56,544 bases of DNA. Origin: Streptomyces sp. NRRL F-5630. GTDB taxonomy: Bacteria; Actinomycetota; Actinomycetes; Streptomycetales; Streptomycetaceae. The notes under the pieces are model-generated. The model was not told the origin of the DNA, did no database searches, and saw nothing but the letters and a program-made list of their open reading frames with translations. The stretch lies in the NCBI RefSeq assembly GCF_000719475.1, contig NZ_JOGO01000039.1:1-56544 (forward strand), written 5' to 3'. This document shows positions 8,670 to 17,574 of this stretch, in pieces. Position 1 is the first letter of the stretch. Each line of letters opens with the position of its first letter. The position numbers and the translations under genes were made by a program.

Positions 8670-10967
8670 TCAGAAGCCGTTCCCGTTCTGGCCCTGGCCC
8701 TGCTGTCCCTGGTCGGGGCGCGGCGGGAACGAGGGGAGGCCCTCGCCGGGGTCGCCGGGGTCCTGGGTGTGCGTGGGGAGGCCGCCGTCACCGGTGTCCG
8801 TCGGGTCGGGTTCCGGCGTGGTCGGGTCGGGGCTCGGGGACTCGGTGGTCGGGTCCGGGCTCGGTTCCTCGGGGGCCGATGTGGAGGGGGACGGGCTCTC
8901 CGGGAGGGTCGGCGTGTCCGAGGGGGTGGGGTCGGCGGTCGGGGTCGTGGCCGCGCCCATGTCGGTGTCGAGGTCGAACTTCTCGGGGGCGCCCGCGACC
9001 TTGAAGGTGTAGTCGGCCCAGATCTGGGCGGGGAAGCCACCGCCGTTGACCCGGCCGCCGCCCGCGGCGCCGCTCAGCGAGACCTGGGCGTGCTGGGCGT
9101 ACTTCTTGCCGTCCGCCGTCGTCCCGGCCTTCGCGGCCTCGCCGAAGACGCCGACCGAGGTGACGAGGTTCGGGGTGAAGCCGGTGAACCAGGCGGACTT
9201 GTTGTCGTCGGACGTGCCGGTCTTGCCCGCGACGGGCTGGAGCTTGTTGCGGACCGCGCTGCCCGTGCCGTCGTCGACGACACCGGTGAGCACCGAGGTG
9301 ACCGAGTCGGCGGTCTGGCGGCTGACGACCTGGTCGCCGATCGCGCTCGGCAGCTTGACGTCGGCGCCGCCGTACGTGACGGACTTGAGGATCTGCGGGG
9401 TGACCTTGCGCCCGTGGTGGTCGAGCGTCGCGTACACGCCCGCCATCTGGAGCGGGCTCGCGCCCATCGAGCCGAGGGTCTGGGCGGGCACGGCGTCCTC
9501 GTTCTCGACGTCCATGCCGAGCTTGCCCGCCGTCTTCATGACCTCGTCCATGCCGACGTCCACGCCCATCTGCGCGAAGACGGAGTTGACGGACTTGTTC
9601 ATCGCGGTCTGGACGTTGATCGGCCCGTAGTCGACGCCGTCCTCGTTGGGCGGGGCGAAGGCGACGTCGCTGCCCTTGACCGGGCGCCTGCTCGTGCCGT
9701 CGTAGACGGTGGACGCGGTGATGGGCTTGCCGTCCTGCGTCGTCGCGCCGTTCTCCAGCGCGGCGGCCAGGATGAGCGGCTTGAAGGTGGAGGCGACCTG
9801 GTAGTCGGTGCGGGTCGCGTTGTCGGTGTAGTGCTCGGGCCAGCCCCGGCCGCCGTAGAGGGCGAGGATCTTGCCGTTCTTCGGGTCGACGGAGGCGGCG
9901 CCCGCCTGCACGTTCGCGTCGACGGTGCGGTTCTTGGGGTCGAGCTTGGATATCAGCTGATTCTTGACCGACTTCTCCAGCTGGGCCTGCTTCTTGGGGT
10001 CGATGTTGAGCGTGACCGAATAGCCGCCCGCGTCCACCTTGGCCTTCGCCTCGTCGAGCGAGAGGTCGTCGTTCTCGGCGACGTTGCGTATCAGCTCGTT
10101 CTCGGCGGCCTTCTGGAGGTAGCCCTTCTGCCCGGTGAGCCCGGCGTCCCGCGGCTCCTCGCGCGGGACGGGGAACTTCACCTTCGCGCGCTCCCCGGCG
10201 CCGAGCCAGTGCTGGTCGACCATGTTGTCGAGCACGTAGTTCCAGCGCTTCGTGACGAGGGTCTTTCCGGTCGGCGTCGCGACGGCCCAGTCGTACTGGC
10301 TCGGGGCCTGGAGGAGGGCGGCGAGGTACGCGCCCTGGGCGACGTCGAGCTGGTCGGCGTCGACGCCGTAGTACGCCTGCGCGGCGGCCTGGATGCCGTA
10401 GGCGCCCCGGCCGTAGTAGCTCGTGTTGATGTACCCGGCGAGGATGTCGTCCTTGGAGTACTTCTGATCGACCTTGAGCGAGATGACCAGTTCCTTGAGC
10501 TTGCGGCTCACGGTCTGGTCGGCGGTGAGGTAGTAGTTCTTCACGTACTGCTGGGTGATCGTCGAGCCGCCCTGCTTGCCCTTGCCGGTGACGGTGTTGA
10601 GCAGGCCGCGCGCGGTGCCCTTGAGGTCGACGCCCTTGTCCTTGTAGAAGCTCTTGTTCTCGGCGGCGACGAAGGTGTGCTGGACGTCCTTCGGGACGCG
10701 GTCGAGGCCGACGATCTCGCGGTTGCGCTGGCCGGTGCGGGCGAGGACGGTGCCGTCCTTGAGCTTGTAGACGTTGGCCTGCTGGGTCGCGTCGGGGTTG
10801 CCCTGGGGGACGTCGACGTACAGGTAGAGGCCGACGAAGCCGGCTATCCCGAGCAGGCACAGGCCGAAGAAGGTGCCGAGCAGCTTCTTCCACGTGAACA
10901 GGCGGCGCACACGCCCGCGCGAGTCGCCGCGCCCGCGACGTGCTCGCCTCTCGTCCGCTCGCCCCAT
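8670..10967 (-). CDS. Bifunctional (class A) penicillin-binding protein
   Basis: 765-residue membrane-anchored peptidoglycan glycosyltransferase/transpeptidase. A single transmembrane helix lies near residues 27-50. The GT51 domain shows AENKSFYKDKGVD (the EDxxFxxHxG motif with catalytic Glu kept and Asp replaced by Asn) and GGSTITQQYVKN near 130-145. The transpeptidase triad is STFK (S393, K396), SVN near 455 and KTGTS (K582). A low-complexity Pro/Ser/Asp tail follows from about 690 and ends in a Gln/Gly-rich stretch. It makes and cross-links glycan outside the membrane. The ATG is preceded by AAGGAG. It is convergent with the phosphatase gene and divergent from the SPFH gene. Confidence 0.95.
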   Translation of the reverse strand: MGRADERRARRGRGDSRGRVRRLFTWKKLLGTFFGLCLLGIAGFVGLYLYVDVPQGNPDATQQANVYKLKDGTVLARTGQRNREIVGLDRVPKDVQHTFVAAENKSFYKDKGVDLKGTARGLLNTVTGKGKQGGSTITQQYVKNYYLTADQTVSRKLKELVISLKVDQKYSKDDILAGYINTSYYGRGAYGIQAAAQAYYGVDADQLDVAQGAYLAALLQAPSQYDWAVATPTGKTLVTKRWNYVLDNMVDQHWLGAGERAKVKFPVPREEPRDAGLTGQKGYLQKAAENELIRNVAENDDLSLDEAKAKVDAGGYSVTLNIDPKKQAQLEKSVKNQLISKLDPKNRTVDANVQAGAASVDPKNGKILALYGGRGWPEHYTDNATRTDYQVASTFKPLILAAALENGATTQDGKPITASTVYDGTSRRPVKGSDVAFAPPNEDGVDYGPINVQTAMNKSVNSVFAQMGVDVGMDEVMKTAGKLGMDVENEDAVPAQTLGSMGASPLQMAGVYATLDHHGRKVTPQILKSVTYGGADVKLPSAIGDQVVSRQTADSVTSVLTGVVDDGTGSAVRNKLQPVAGKTGTSDDNKSAWFTGFTPNLVTSVGVFGEAAKAGTTADGKKYAQHAQVSLSGAAGGGRVNGGGFPAQIWADYTFKVAGAPEKFDLDTDMGAATTPTADPTPSDTPTLPESPSPSTSAPEEPSPDPTTESPSPDPTTPEPDPTDTGDGGLPTHTQDPGDPGEGLPSFPPRPDQGQQGQGQNGNGF

Positions 10968-10997
10968 GTCGCCGGCCGCTCCTTCTCAGTGGTGTGC

Positions 10998-11173
10998 ACC
11001 GTGGTCCACGGTGGCTCGCGCCGTGGCTCGATCAGCTTTGAAAGCTAACACCGCGCTCTTGGACAAACAGCTCCCGATCCTGTCTTTCCGGGCGTGACAA
11101 TCAGCACCGTCCCGTACTGAAACCGACTCCACGGAAGTGTGCATGGTTGCCATCCGGGGTAATGTGATATCAC
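10998..11173. promoter_or_regulatory. Divergent intergenic region with three palindromes
   Basis: The 346-bp gap between the penicillin-binding protein and SPFH genes (10968-11313) has no gene. It holds ACCGTGGTCCACGGT (10998-11012, 7-bp arms), AGCTTTGAAAGCT (about 11033-11045) and the perfect GTGATATCAC (11164-11173). The block TTTGAAAGC recurs right after the last palindrome (11173-11181). These are candidate operators or promoter elements; no regulator is assigned. Confidence 0.45.
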
Positions 11174-11313
11174 TTTGAAAGCGCGGCAACGGTGGGCCCG
11201 GGAGCTTCCCGGTCCTCCGCGCACGGACGCGCCGCCCCAGGTCAGGGCCGGTACGCCCCGGCGGTCACGGCCGTCGCCGCCGCCACATCCGCGACAGAAC
11301 GGGGGAACCACCC

Positions 11314-12270
11314 ATGTCCACCCACCCCACTCCCGAGACCCCGCACGGGGACGAGCTCGCACCCGGCCAGCTCGCCGAGATGCCGAAGCCGCGCGTGACG
11401 GAGTTCACCGCGAAGAGCATCGGCGGCGGGCTCGCCCTGCTCCTCGGACTGCTCGGCCTCGTCGTCGGCATCGCGCTCGTGGTCGTCGCGACCGCGGTCG
11501 GCTCGACGGGCGCGAAGGCGGTGCTCATCGTCGTCGGCCTCCTGCTCGCGATCGCCTCGATCTTCGCCATGGCGGGGCTCAACATGGTGGCGCCCGGCGA
11601 GGCCCGCGTGGTCCAGCTCTTCGGCCGCTACCGGGGCACGATCCGCGTCGACGGACTGCGCTGGGTCAACCCGCTCACGAGCCGCACGAAGATCTCCACG
11701 CGGGTGCGCAACCACGAGACGGCCGTCCTGAAGGTCAACGACGCCTACGGGAACCCGATCGAGCTGGCGGCCGTGGTCGTGTGGCGCGTCGAGGACACCG
11801 CGCAGGCGAGCTTCGAGGTCGACGACTTCCTGGAGTTCGTCGCGACGCAGACCGAGGCGGCCGTGCGGCACATCGCCATCGAGTACCCCTACGACGCCCA
11901 CGAGGGCGAGGGCCTCTCGCTGCGCGGGAACGCCGAGGAGATCACCGAGAAGCTCGCGCTCGAACTGCACGCACGCGTCGAGGCGGCGGGCGTCGAGATC
12001 GTCGAGTCCCGCTTCACGCACCTCGCGTACGCCCCCGAGATCGCCTCCGCGATGCTCCAGCGCCAGCAGGCGGGCGCGGTCGTGGACGCGCGCAGGCTCA
12101 TCGTCGAGGGCGCGGTCGGCATGGTCGAGCAGGCCCTCGCCCGCATCCAGCAGCAGGACATCGTGGAGCTGGACGAGGAGCGCAAGGCCGCGATGGTGAG
12201 CAACCTGCTCGTCGTGCTGTGCGGGGACCGGGCGACCCAGCCGGTCGTGAACGCGGGCACCCTCTACTGA
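11314..12270 (+). CDS. SPFH / band 7 domain membrane protein
   Basis: 318-residue protein with two predicted transmembrane helices near residues 38-60 and 66-88. An SPFH/band 7 domain follows (about 92-270), including the family start [20 protein letters not shown]. The C-terminus has the Gln-rich [12 protein letters not shown] motif and a coiled segment. Members form oligomeric membrane scaffolds related to stomatin and flotillin. A GGGGGA sequence precedes the ATG. Downstream, separated by 68 bp of short repeats, is a small RHH protein; this SPFH plus RHH pairing recurs in streptomycetes and is often annotated as antitoxin-associated, without proof of function. Confidence 0.88.
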   Translation: MSTHPTPETPHGDELAPGQLAEMPKPRVTEFTAKSIGGGLALLLGLLGLVVGIALVVVATAVGSTGAKAVLIVVGLLLAIASIFAMAGLNMVAPGEARVVQLFGRYRGTIRVDGLRWVNPLTSRTKISTRVRNHETAVLKVNDAYGNPIELAAVVVWRVEDTAQASFEVDDFLEFVATQTEAAVRHIAIEYPYDAHEGEGLSLRGNAEEITEKLALELHARVEAAGVEIVESRFTHLAYAPEIASAMLQRQQAGAVVDARRLIVEGAVGMVEQALARIQQQDIVELDEERKAAMVSNLLVVLCGDRATQPVVNAGTLY

Positions 12271-12322
12271 CAAGCACGGCCTGACAAGCACGGCCCGACG
12301 AACACAGCCTGACGGCACGGCC
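12268..12322. repeat. 14-bp tandem repeat starting at the SPFH stop codon
   Basis: Two exact copies of TGACAAGCACGGCC (12268-12281, 12282-12295) are followed by two degenerate copies (12296-12309, 12310-12322). The first copy contains the TGA stop of the SPFH gene. Replication slippage is the simplest origin. Confidence 0.75.
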
Positions 12323-12338
12323 AAGGGGCGAGGCGGCG

Positions 12339-12668
12339 ATGAACGACAGCGCGGCGGACGAGGAGTCCGCGCCCGGGGAGGAAGGGTCCGCGCCCGGGGA
12401 GGAAGGGTCCGCGCCCGGGGAGCGGGCGGGTGCGTGGCGACCGGCGCGCGCGGCGCGCAAGCAGGTACTCCTGCGACTCGACCCGAAGGTGCACGACGCG
12501 CTTGCCCGCTGGGCGGCCGACGAGCTGCGCAGCAGCAACGCCCAGATCGAGTACCTGCTCCGCCGGGCCCTCGCCGAGGCGGGCCGCCTGCCCTCCTCGG
12601 CGGCCCCGATCCCGCGCCGGGGCAGGCCGCCGGGGCGTCCGGGAAAGGCGCCGGAAGAGCGCGACTGA
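12339..12668 (+). CDS. Small ribbon-helix-helix (Arc/HicB-type) protein
   Basis: 109-residue protein. The central part (about 41-80) fits a ribbon-helix-helix fold: strand [15 protein letters not shown], then helices ARWAADEL and [12 protein letters not shown]. Such proteins dimerise and bind operators, often as antitoxins. No toxin is encoded next to it. The N-terminus carries three copies of the heptad SAPGEEG, encoded by a 21-bp tandem repeat (12366 to about 12421). The C-terminus is Pro/Arg-rich. It probably shares a transcript with the SPFH gene upstream. Confidence 0.75.
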   Translation: MNDSAADEESAPGEEGSAPGEEGSAPGERAGAWRPARAARKQVLLRLDPKVHDALARWAADELRSSNAQIEYLLRRALAEAGRLPSSAAPIPRRGRPPGRPGKAPEERD

Positions 12669-12725
12669 GCCGGGTCCACCGGTCACGGGCCGGGCCCCTG
12701 GAGGGTCCGGCCCTTTCCCCGGAAC

Positions 12726-12766
12726 GGTATACACCCCGCGTATACCTCCCATGTATAGTCCTCGCC
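12726..12766 (+). promoter_or_regulatory. PadR operator and leaderless promoter
   Basis: The perfect inverted repeat GGTATAC-N7-GTATACC (12726-12746) covers the expected -35 region. TATAGT (12754-12759) is a near-consensus -10 box and ends seven bases before the ATG at 12767. No ribosome binding site is present, so the transcript should be leaderless. The arrangement fits autorepression by the PadR protein encoded next. Confidence 0.75.
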
Positions 12767-13291
12767 ATGTCCATCGGTCACACACTCCTCGGCCTCCTCG
12801 AAACGGGGCCTCGCCACGGGTACGACCTCAAGCGCGCCTTCGACGAGAAGTTCGGGCACGACAAGCCGCTGCACTACGGCCAGGTCTACTCGACCATGTC
12901 CCGCCTCCTGAAGAACGGCCTCGTCGAGGTCGACGGGATCGAGGCGGGCGAGGGCCCCGAACGCAAGCGGTACGCGATCACGGACGCCGGGATCACCGAC
13001 GTCGCCCAGTGGCTCGCGACACCCGAGAAGCCCGACCCGTACCTCCAGTCGACGCTGTACACGAAGGTCGTCCTCGCCCTGCTCACCCGGCGGGACGCGC
13101 ACGACGTCATGGACGTGCAGCGCGCCGAGCACCTGCGCCTGATGCGCTCGCTCACCGAACGCAAGCGGAAGGGCGACTTCGCCGACCAGCTCATCTGCGA
13201 CCACGCCCTGTTCCACCTCGAAGCCGATCTGCGCTGGCTGGAACTGGCGACCGCCAGGCTCGGCAAGCTCGCCAAGGAAGTGAACGGATGA
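12767..13291 (+). CDS. PadR family transcriptional regulator
   Basis: 174-residue PadR protein. The N-terminal winged helix (about 1-85) shows the family features ILLGLLE-type opening, HGYDLKRAFDEKFG, YGQVYSTMSRLLKNGLV and KRYAITDAG. The C-terminal four-helix dimerisation part (about 90-174) follows. It is the first gene of an operon with an ABC ATPase (4-bp ATGA overlap) and an FtsX-like permease, the classic layout where PadR represses an efflux or antimicrobial-peptide transporter and is released by its substrate. The start is fixed by the -10 box seven bases upstream. Confidence 0.93.
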   Translation: MSIGHTLLGLLETGPRHGYDLKRAFDEKFGHDKPLHYGQVYSTMSRLLKNGLVEVDGIEAGEGPERKRYAITDAGITDVAQWLATPEKPDPYLQSTLYTKVVLALLTRRDAHDVMDVQRAEHLRLMRSLTERKRKGDFADQLICDHALFHLEADLRWLELATARLGKLAKEVNG

Positions 13292-13974
13292 TCCCCTCGG
13301 GCTCCCTGCTCTCCGCCGAGGGACTGCGCAAGTCCTACGGCCCCACGACCGCGCTCGACGGAGCCGAGTTCTCCATCCACGCGGGCGAGGTCGTCGCCAT
13401 CATGGGCCCCTCCGGCTCCGGCAAGTCCACCCTGCTGCACTGCCTCGCCGGAATCGTCCCGCCGGACGCGGGCACGATCCACTACGGCGGCACCGAGCTG
13501 AGCGCGCTGCCGGAGAGCCGCCGCAGCGCGCTGCGCCGCAGCGACTTCGGCTTCGTCTTCCAGTTCGGCCAGCTCGTCCCCGAGCTGAGCTGCGTCGAGA
13601 ACGTGGCCCTGCCGCTGCGCCTCAACGGCGTCAAGCGCAAGGAGGCCGAGAAGGCCGCCTACGCGTGGATGGAGCGCCTGGAGGTCGAGGACCTCGCGGC
13701 GAAGCGGCCCGGGGAGGTCTCGGGCGGCCAGGGGCAGCGCGTCGCCGTCGCCCGCGCCCTCGTCACGGGCCCGCGCGTCCTCTTCGCCGACGAGCCGACC
13801 GGCGCGCTCGACTCGCTCAACGGCGAACGAGTCATGGAACTGCTCACCGAGGCCGCGCGCGGGACCAACGCCGCCGTCGTCCTCGTCACGCACGAGGCCC
13901 GCGTCGCCGCCTACTCGGACCGCGAGGTCGTCGTACGGGACGGCCGCTCCCGGGACATGGAGCGCCTCGTATGA
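13288..13974 (+). CDS. ABC transporter ATP-binding protein (MacB/LolD type)
   Basis: 228-residue ATPase. Walker A is GPSGSGKST (residues 40-48), the Q-loop is VFQFGQLVPEL near 88-98, the signature is VSGGQGQR near 145 and Walker B is VLFADEPTG near 164-172. A switch histidine follows in LVTHEARV. The sequence matches the subgroup that energises FtsX-like permeases. It overlaps the PadR stop and the permease start by ATGA on each side, so all three are translationally coupled. Substrate unknown; lipid, peptide or antibiotic export is usual for the subgroup. Confidence 0.95.
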   Translation: MIPSGSLLSAEGLRKSYGPTTALDGAEFSIHAGEVVAIMGPSGSGKSTLLHCLAGIVPPDAGTIHYGGTELSALPESRRSALRRSDFGFVFQFGQLVPELSCVENVALPLRLNGVKRKEAEKAAYAWMERLEVEDLAAKRPGEVSGGQGQRVAVARALVTGPRVLFADEPTGALDSLNGERVMELLTEAARGTNAAVVLVTHEARVAAYSDREVVVRDGRSRDMERLV

Positions 13975-16427
13975 CCAGCCCCCTCACGCTCGGCCGCACC
14001 GCGGACGCCGCTCCCCCGCCCCCGCCCGCGCCCACCGCCACCGGCCGCCTCGCCACCTGGGCGCGCGACCTGCTGCTCGGCGTGCGCTTCGCCGTCTCGG
14101 GCGGTCGCGAGGGCTGGGCGCGCACGGCGCTCACCGCGGTCGGCATCGGCCTCGGCGTGCTGCTCCTCTTCCTCGCCTCCTCGGTGCCGACCTTCCTCCA
14201 GCAGAAGGACGAGCGGCTCGACGCCCGGCGCCCCACGACGCTCTCGACCGGCGTGGCGAAGGAGTCGCCGCGCGCCTTCCTCGTCTCGGACGGCTCCAGC
14301 GAGTACCAGGACGTCTCGATCGGCGGCTTCCTCGTCGCCCAGCAGGGCGAGCAGGCGAGCCCGCCGCCCGGCACCGACCGCTTCCCGAAGGCGGGCGAGA
14401 TGTTCGTCTCGCCCGCCCTGCACGACCGGCTCCACGGCTCGGGCGACGCCGTCCTGAAGGCCCGCTTCGCCCCGTACAAGGAAGTCGGCACGATCGGCGC
14501 GGCCGGTCTCGACCAGCCGAACGAGCTGTACTTCTACGGGAATCCGGGCGACCTCGCGGCGAAGCCGCACAGCGACCTCCGGCACGCGGGCGGCTGGGGC
14601 GAACGCCTCACGCTGCACGATCGGATGGACCCGCTGCTCGTCGCGCTGATCGTCATGATCTGCGTCGTGCTGCTCATCCCCGTCGTGCTCTTCATCGGCA
14701 CCGCCGTGCGCTTCGGCGGCGAGCGGCGCGACCGCAGGCTCGCCGCGCTGCGCCTGGTCGGCTCGGACGCGGCCGGCACGCGCAGGATCGCGGCCGGTGA
14801 GGCGCTCGCCGCCGCCGTGCTCGGAATCGCCCTGGGCGTCGTGTTCCTCCTCGTGGGGCGGCAGTTCGCCCCGCAGGTGAGCATCGTGGGCACGAGCGCC
14901 TTCCCCGGCGACCTCACGCCCGTGCCGTTGCTCGCCCTGCTCATCGTGCTCGCCGTGCCCGTGTGCGCGGTCGCCGTGACGCTCTTCTCGCTGCGCGCGG
15001 TGAGCATCGAGCCGCTCGGCGTCTTCCGGGAGACCGCGACGCGCGGGCGCAGGGTGTGGTGGCGGCTGCTCATCACGCTCATCGGGCTCGCGCTGCTCCT
15101 CTCCGACGAGCGGCTGCGCGCGACGGCCGGCGAGCGCGAGGCACAGAGCATCGACCCGTACCGTCTCGCGGGGGGCGCCTCGCTCACCCTCATCGGGCTC
15201 GCGACGCTGCTGCCCTGGCTCGTCGAGTTCGTGGTGCGGCGGCTGCGCGGCGGCTCCGTGCCCTGGCAGCTCGCCGTGCGCAGGCTCCAGCTCAGCGGCG
15301 GTACGGCGGCGCGCGCGGTCGGCGGGATCACGGTGGCCGTGGCGGGCGCGATCGCGCTCCAGATGATGGTCAGCTCGGTCGGCGACGACTTCGAGAAGAC
15401 GACCGGGCAGGACCCGACCCGCGCGACCCTCGGTGTCTCCAGCAACGTCACTGACTGGAAGCTCGCCGAGCGGTACCGCGCGGCGGCCGCGAAGACCCCC
15501 GGCGTGGGCCGGGTGACGGCGGAGATCACCGGGTACGCGCAGTCCGCGGGGCCCCGGCCCGAGGTCGACGAGGACGGCGAGCCGTCGACCGTGTGGATCA
15601 CGGTCGGCGACTGCGTGACGCTGCGCGAGAAGGCGAAGCTGCCCTCGTGCGCGGACGGCGACGTCTTCCGGGCCCGTCAGACGGCCCACGACGAGTGGGA
15701 CAAGCAGACCAACGCCGAGACGTGGCAGGTGGCCCGCGCGGGGCGGGAGATCGACGTCGCCCCGGAGAGGAAGCACGCGCAGCTGTGGCGGGTCCCCCGC
15801 GACGTCAAGGACGTCAAGGGCATCCGCACCCCCGAGGGCGACGAGGGCTCCGGCCTCCTCATCACCCCGGGCGCCATCGACGCGGGCATCCTCGGCAAGG
15901 GCGGCGGATCGACCAACCTGCGGGTCAAGACCGACCCGGACGACCCGTGGGCGATCGACCGGGCGCGCAACGCGGTCATGGCCGTCGACCCGAGCGTGCG
16001 GATGTGGACGTACGCCAGCACGCGGCGCGACACCGCGTACGCGAGCGTGCGGCACGGTCTCGCGGGCGGCGCGATCCTGACGACGGCCCTCATCGGCGCC
16101 TCGCTGCTCGTCTCGCTCCTGGAGCAACTGCGCGAGCGCAAGCGGCTGCTCGCGGCTCTCGCGGCCTTCGGTACGAAGCGCTCCTCGCTCGCCTGGTCGC
16201 TCCTGTGGCAGACGGCGATCCCGGTCGTGCTCGGGCTGTGCGTCGCGACGGCGGGCGGCCTCGCGCTCGGCTGGACGCTGGTGCGGCTCATCAACAAGCA
16301 GGTCGTCGACTGGTTCGTCTTCCTGCCGCTCGTCGCGGCGGGCGCGGGCACGATGCTCCTCGTGACGCTGCTGACGCTCCCGGCGCTGCACCGCACGATG
16401 CGGGCGACGGGGCTGCGCACGGAGTAG
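13971..16427 (+). CDS. FtsX-like ABC transporter permease
   Basis: 818-residue integral membrane protein with the ten-helix layout of large actinobacterial FtsX/MacB permeases. An N-terminal helix lies near 60-75; helix clusters follow near 220-245, 270-295, 320-345, 360-375 and 400-420; and the C-terminal FtsX bundle spans about 690-818. Two extracytoplasmic regions (about 75-215 and 460-690) may bind substrate. It pairs with the ATPase just upstream. No signal of truncation. Function is probably export of, or resistance to, a membrane-active compound sensed by PadR. Confidence 0.9.
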   Translation: MTSPLTLGRTADAAPPPPPAPTATGRLATWARDLLLGVRFAVSGGREGWARTALTAVGIGLGVLLLFLASSVPTFLQQKDERLDARRPTTLSTGVAKESPRAFLVSDGSSEYQDVSIGGFLVAQQGEQASPPPGTDRFPKAGEMFVSPALHDRLHGSGDAVLKARFAPYKEVGTIGAAGLDQPNELYFYGNPGDLAAKPHSDLRHAGGWGERLTLHDRMDPLLVALIVMICVVLLIPVVLFIGTAVRFGGERRDRRLAALRLVGSDAAGTRRIAAGEALAAAVLGIALGVVFLLVGRQFAPQVSIVGTSAFPGDLTPVPLLALLIVLAVPVCAVAVTLFSLRAVSIEPLGVFRETATRGRRVWWRLLITLIGLALLLSDERLRATAGEREAQSIDPYRLAGGASLTLIGLATLLPWLVEFVVRRLRGGSVPWQLAVRRLQLSGGTAARAVGGITVAVAGAIALQMMVSSVGDDFEKTTGQDPTRATLGVSSNVTDWKLAERYRAAAAKTPGVGRVTAEITGYAQSAGPRPEVDEDGEPSTVWITVGDCVTLREKAKLPSCADGDVFRARQTAHDEWDKQTNAETWQVARAGREIDVAPERKHAQLWRVPRDVKDVKGIRTPEGDEGSGLLITPGAIDAGILGKGGGSTNLRVKTDPDDPWAIDRARNAVMAVDPSVRMWTYASTRRDTAYASVRHGLAGGAILTTALIGASLLVSLLEQLRERKRLLAALAAFGTKRSSLAWSLLWQTAIPVVLGLCVATAGGLALGWTLVRLINKQVVDWFVFLPLVAAGAGTMLLVTLLTLPALHRTMRATGLRTE

Positions 16428-16448
16428 GCGGGTCTTTTCGGCGGGACT

Positions 16449-16484
16449 GTTCCGGTACGTGGCCGTTCGCGCCCGTGCCGGAAC
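16449..16484 (+). terminator. Hairpin after the PadR-ABC operon
   Basis: Inverted repeat GTTCCGGtACG (16449-16459) and CGTgCCGGAAC (16474-16484) with one mismatch lies 21 bp after the permease stop. It could terminate the operon or be part of the next promoter. Confidence 0.45.
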
Positions 16485-16541
16485 GGTCCTACCGTGGGAC
16501 GTGCGGACACCTCCATGTCTCGTGTCCTGGAGTTGGTACTC

Positions 16542-17534
16542 ATGACCGCACTCGTCATCGCCATCGTCGTGGTGGCACTCCTCGTGGTGATCCTGCTGGG
16601 GCTGAGCGTGCGCAACGTGCAGCAGTACCAGCGCGGGGTCGTCTTCCGCTTCGGCCGCCTGCTGCCGCGCATCAGACAGCCCGGCCTGCGCCTCATCCGG
16701 CCCGTGGGGGACCACATGGAACGGGTCTCCATCCAGACCGAGGTGCTGGGCGTCTCGCCGCAGGGGGCCATCACCAACGACAACGTGACCGTCACGGTCG
16801 ACGCGGTCGTCTACTTCCGGGTCATCGACCCGGTCAAGGCGCTCGTCAACGTGAGCGACTACCCCTCCGCGGTCTCGCAGATCGCGCAGACCTCCCTGCG
16901 CTCCGTCATCGGGCGTGCCGACCTCGACACGCTGCTCTCGGACCGCGACCGCATCAACGCCGAACTGCGCACCGTGATGGACGCGCCGACCGAGGACCCC
17001 TGGGGGGTACGGGTCGAGCGCGTCGAGATCAAGGACATCGCGCTGCCGCAGGACATGATGCGGTCGATGTCGAAGCAGGCCGAGGCGGAACGCGAGCGGC
17101 GCGCGCGGGTCATCGCGGCGGACGGCGAGGCCCAGGCGGCCCGCAAGCTCACCGCGGCGGCGGGCACGATGGCCGACACGCCGGGCGCGCTCCAGCTGCG
17201 GCTGCTCCAGACGGTGGTGGACGTGGCGGCGGAGAAGAACAGCACGCTGGTCATGCCGTTCCCCGTGGAGCTGCTGCGCTTCTTCCAGCAGGCCGCGGAC
17301 AAGGTCGGCGTTCCCGCTTCGGGCGGCGAGTCCGTCCCGCTGGACGCCGGACCCTCAGGGGAGGCGGCCTCCTCGCGCACGGACCGCGCCCGCGCCCGCA
17401 CGCGGACCGCGCGTGCCGTCCACGCGGCGCCCGCTCTCGACGGCAGCATGGCCGATCAGCAGAGTGCGGCCCGGACCCGGGCGGAGCGCCGGCGTCTGGA
17501 ACGGGAGGTCTGGCCGGAGATCCCGGCGCGGTGA
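16542..17534 (+). CDS. Slipin / SPFH domain protein
   Basis: 330-residue membrane-anchored SPFH protein of the slipin type. A single N-terminal transmembrane helix (about 3-25) is followed by QQYQRGVVFRFGRLL, the typical start of the band 7 domain (about 30-190), then a coiled region rich in Ala/Glu/Arg (about 185-230). The final 75 residues are disordered and basic. The ATG at 16542 was chosen because GGAG lies at good spacing; starts at 16494 and 16515 remain possible. No NfeD partner gene is adjacent. It is unrelated in detail to the SPFH protein at 11.3 kb. Confidence 0.88.
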   Translation: MTALVIAIVVVALLVVILLGLSVRNVQQYQRGVVFRFGRLLPRIRQPGLRLIRPVGDHMERVSIQTEVLGVSPQGAITNDNVTVTVDAVVYFRVIDPVKALVNVSDYPSAVSQIAQTSLRSVIGRADLDTLLSDRDRINAELRTVMDAPTEDPWGVRVERVEIKDIALPQDMMRSMSKQAEAERERRARVIAADGEAQAARKLTAAAGTMADTPGALQLRLLQTVVDVAAEKNSTLVMPFPVELLRFFQQAADKVGVPASGGESVPLDAGPSGEAASSRTDRARARTRTARAVHAAPALDGSMADQQSAARTRAERRRLEREVWPEIPAR

Positions 17535-17574
17535 CCTCCGCGGCGTCCGCGGGACGCCGCCCGCCCGCGCCCGC

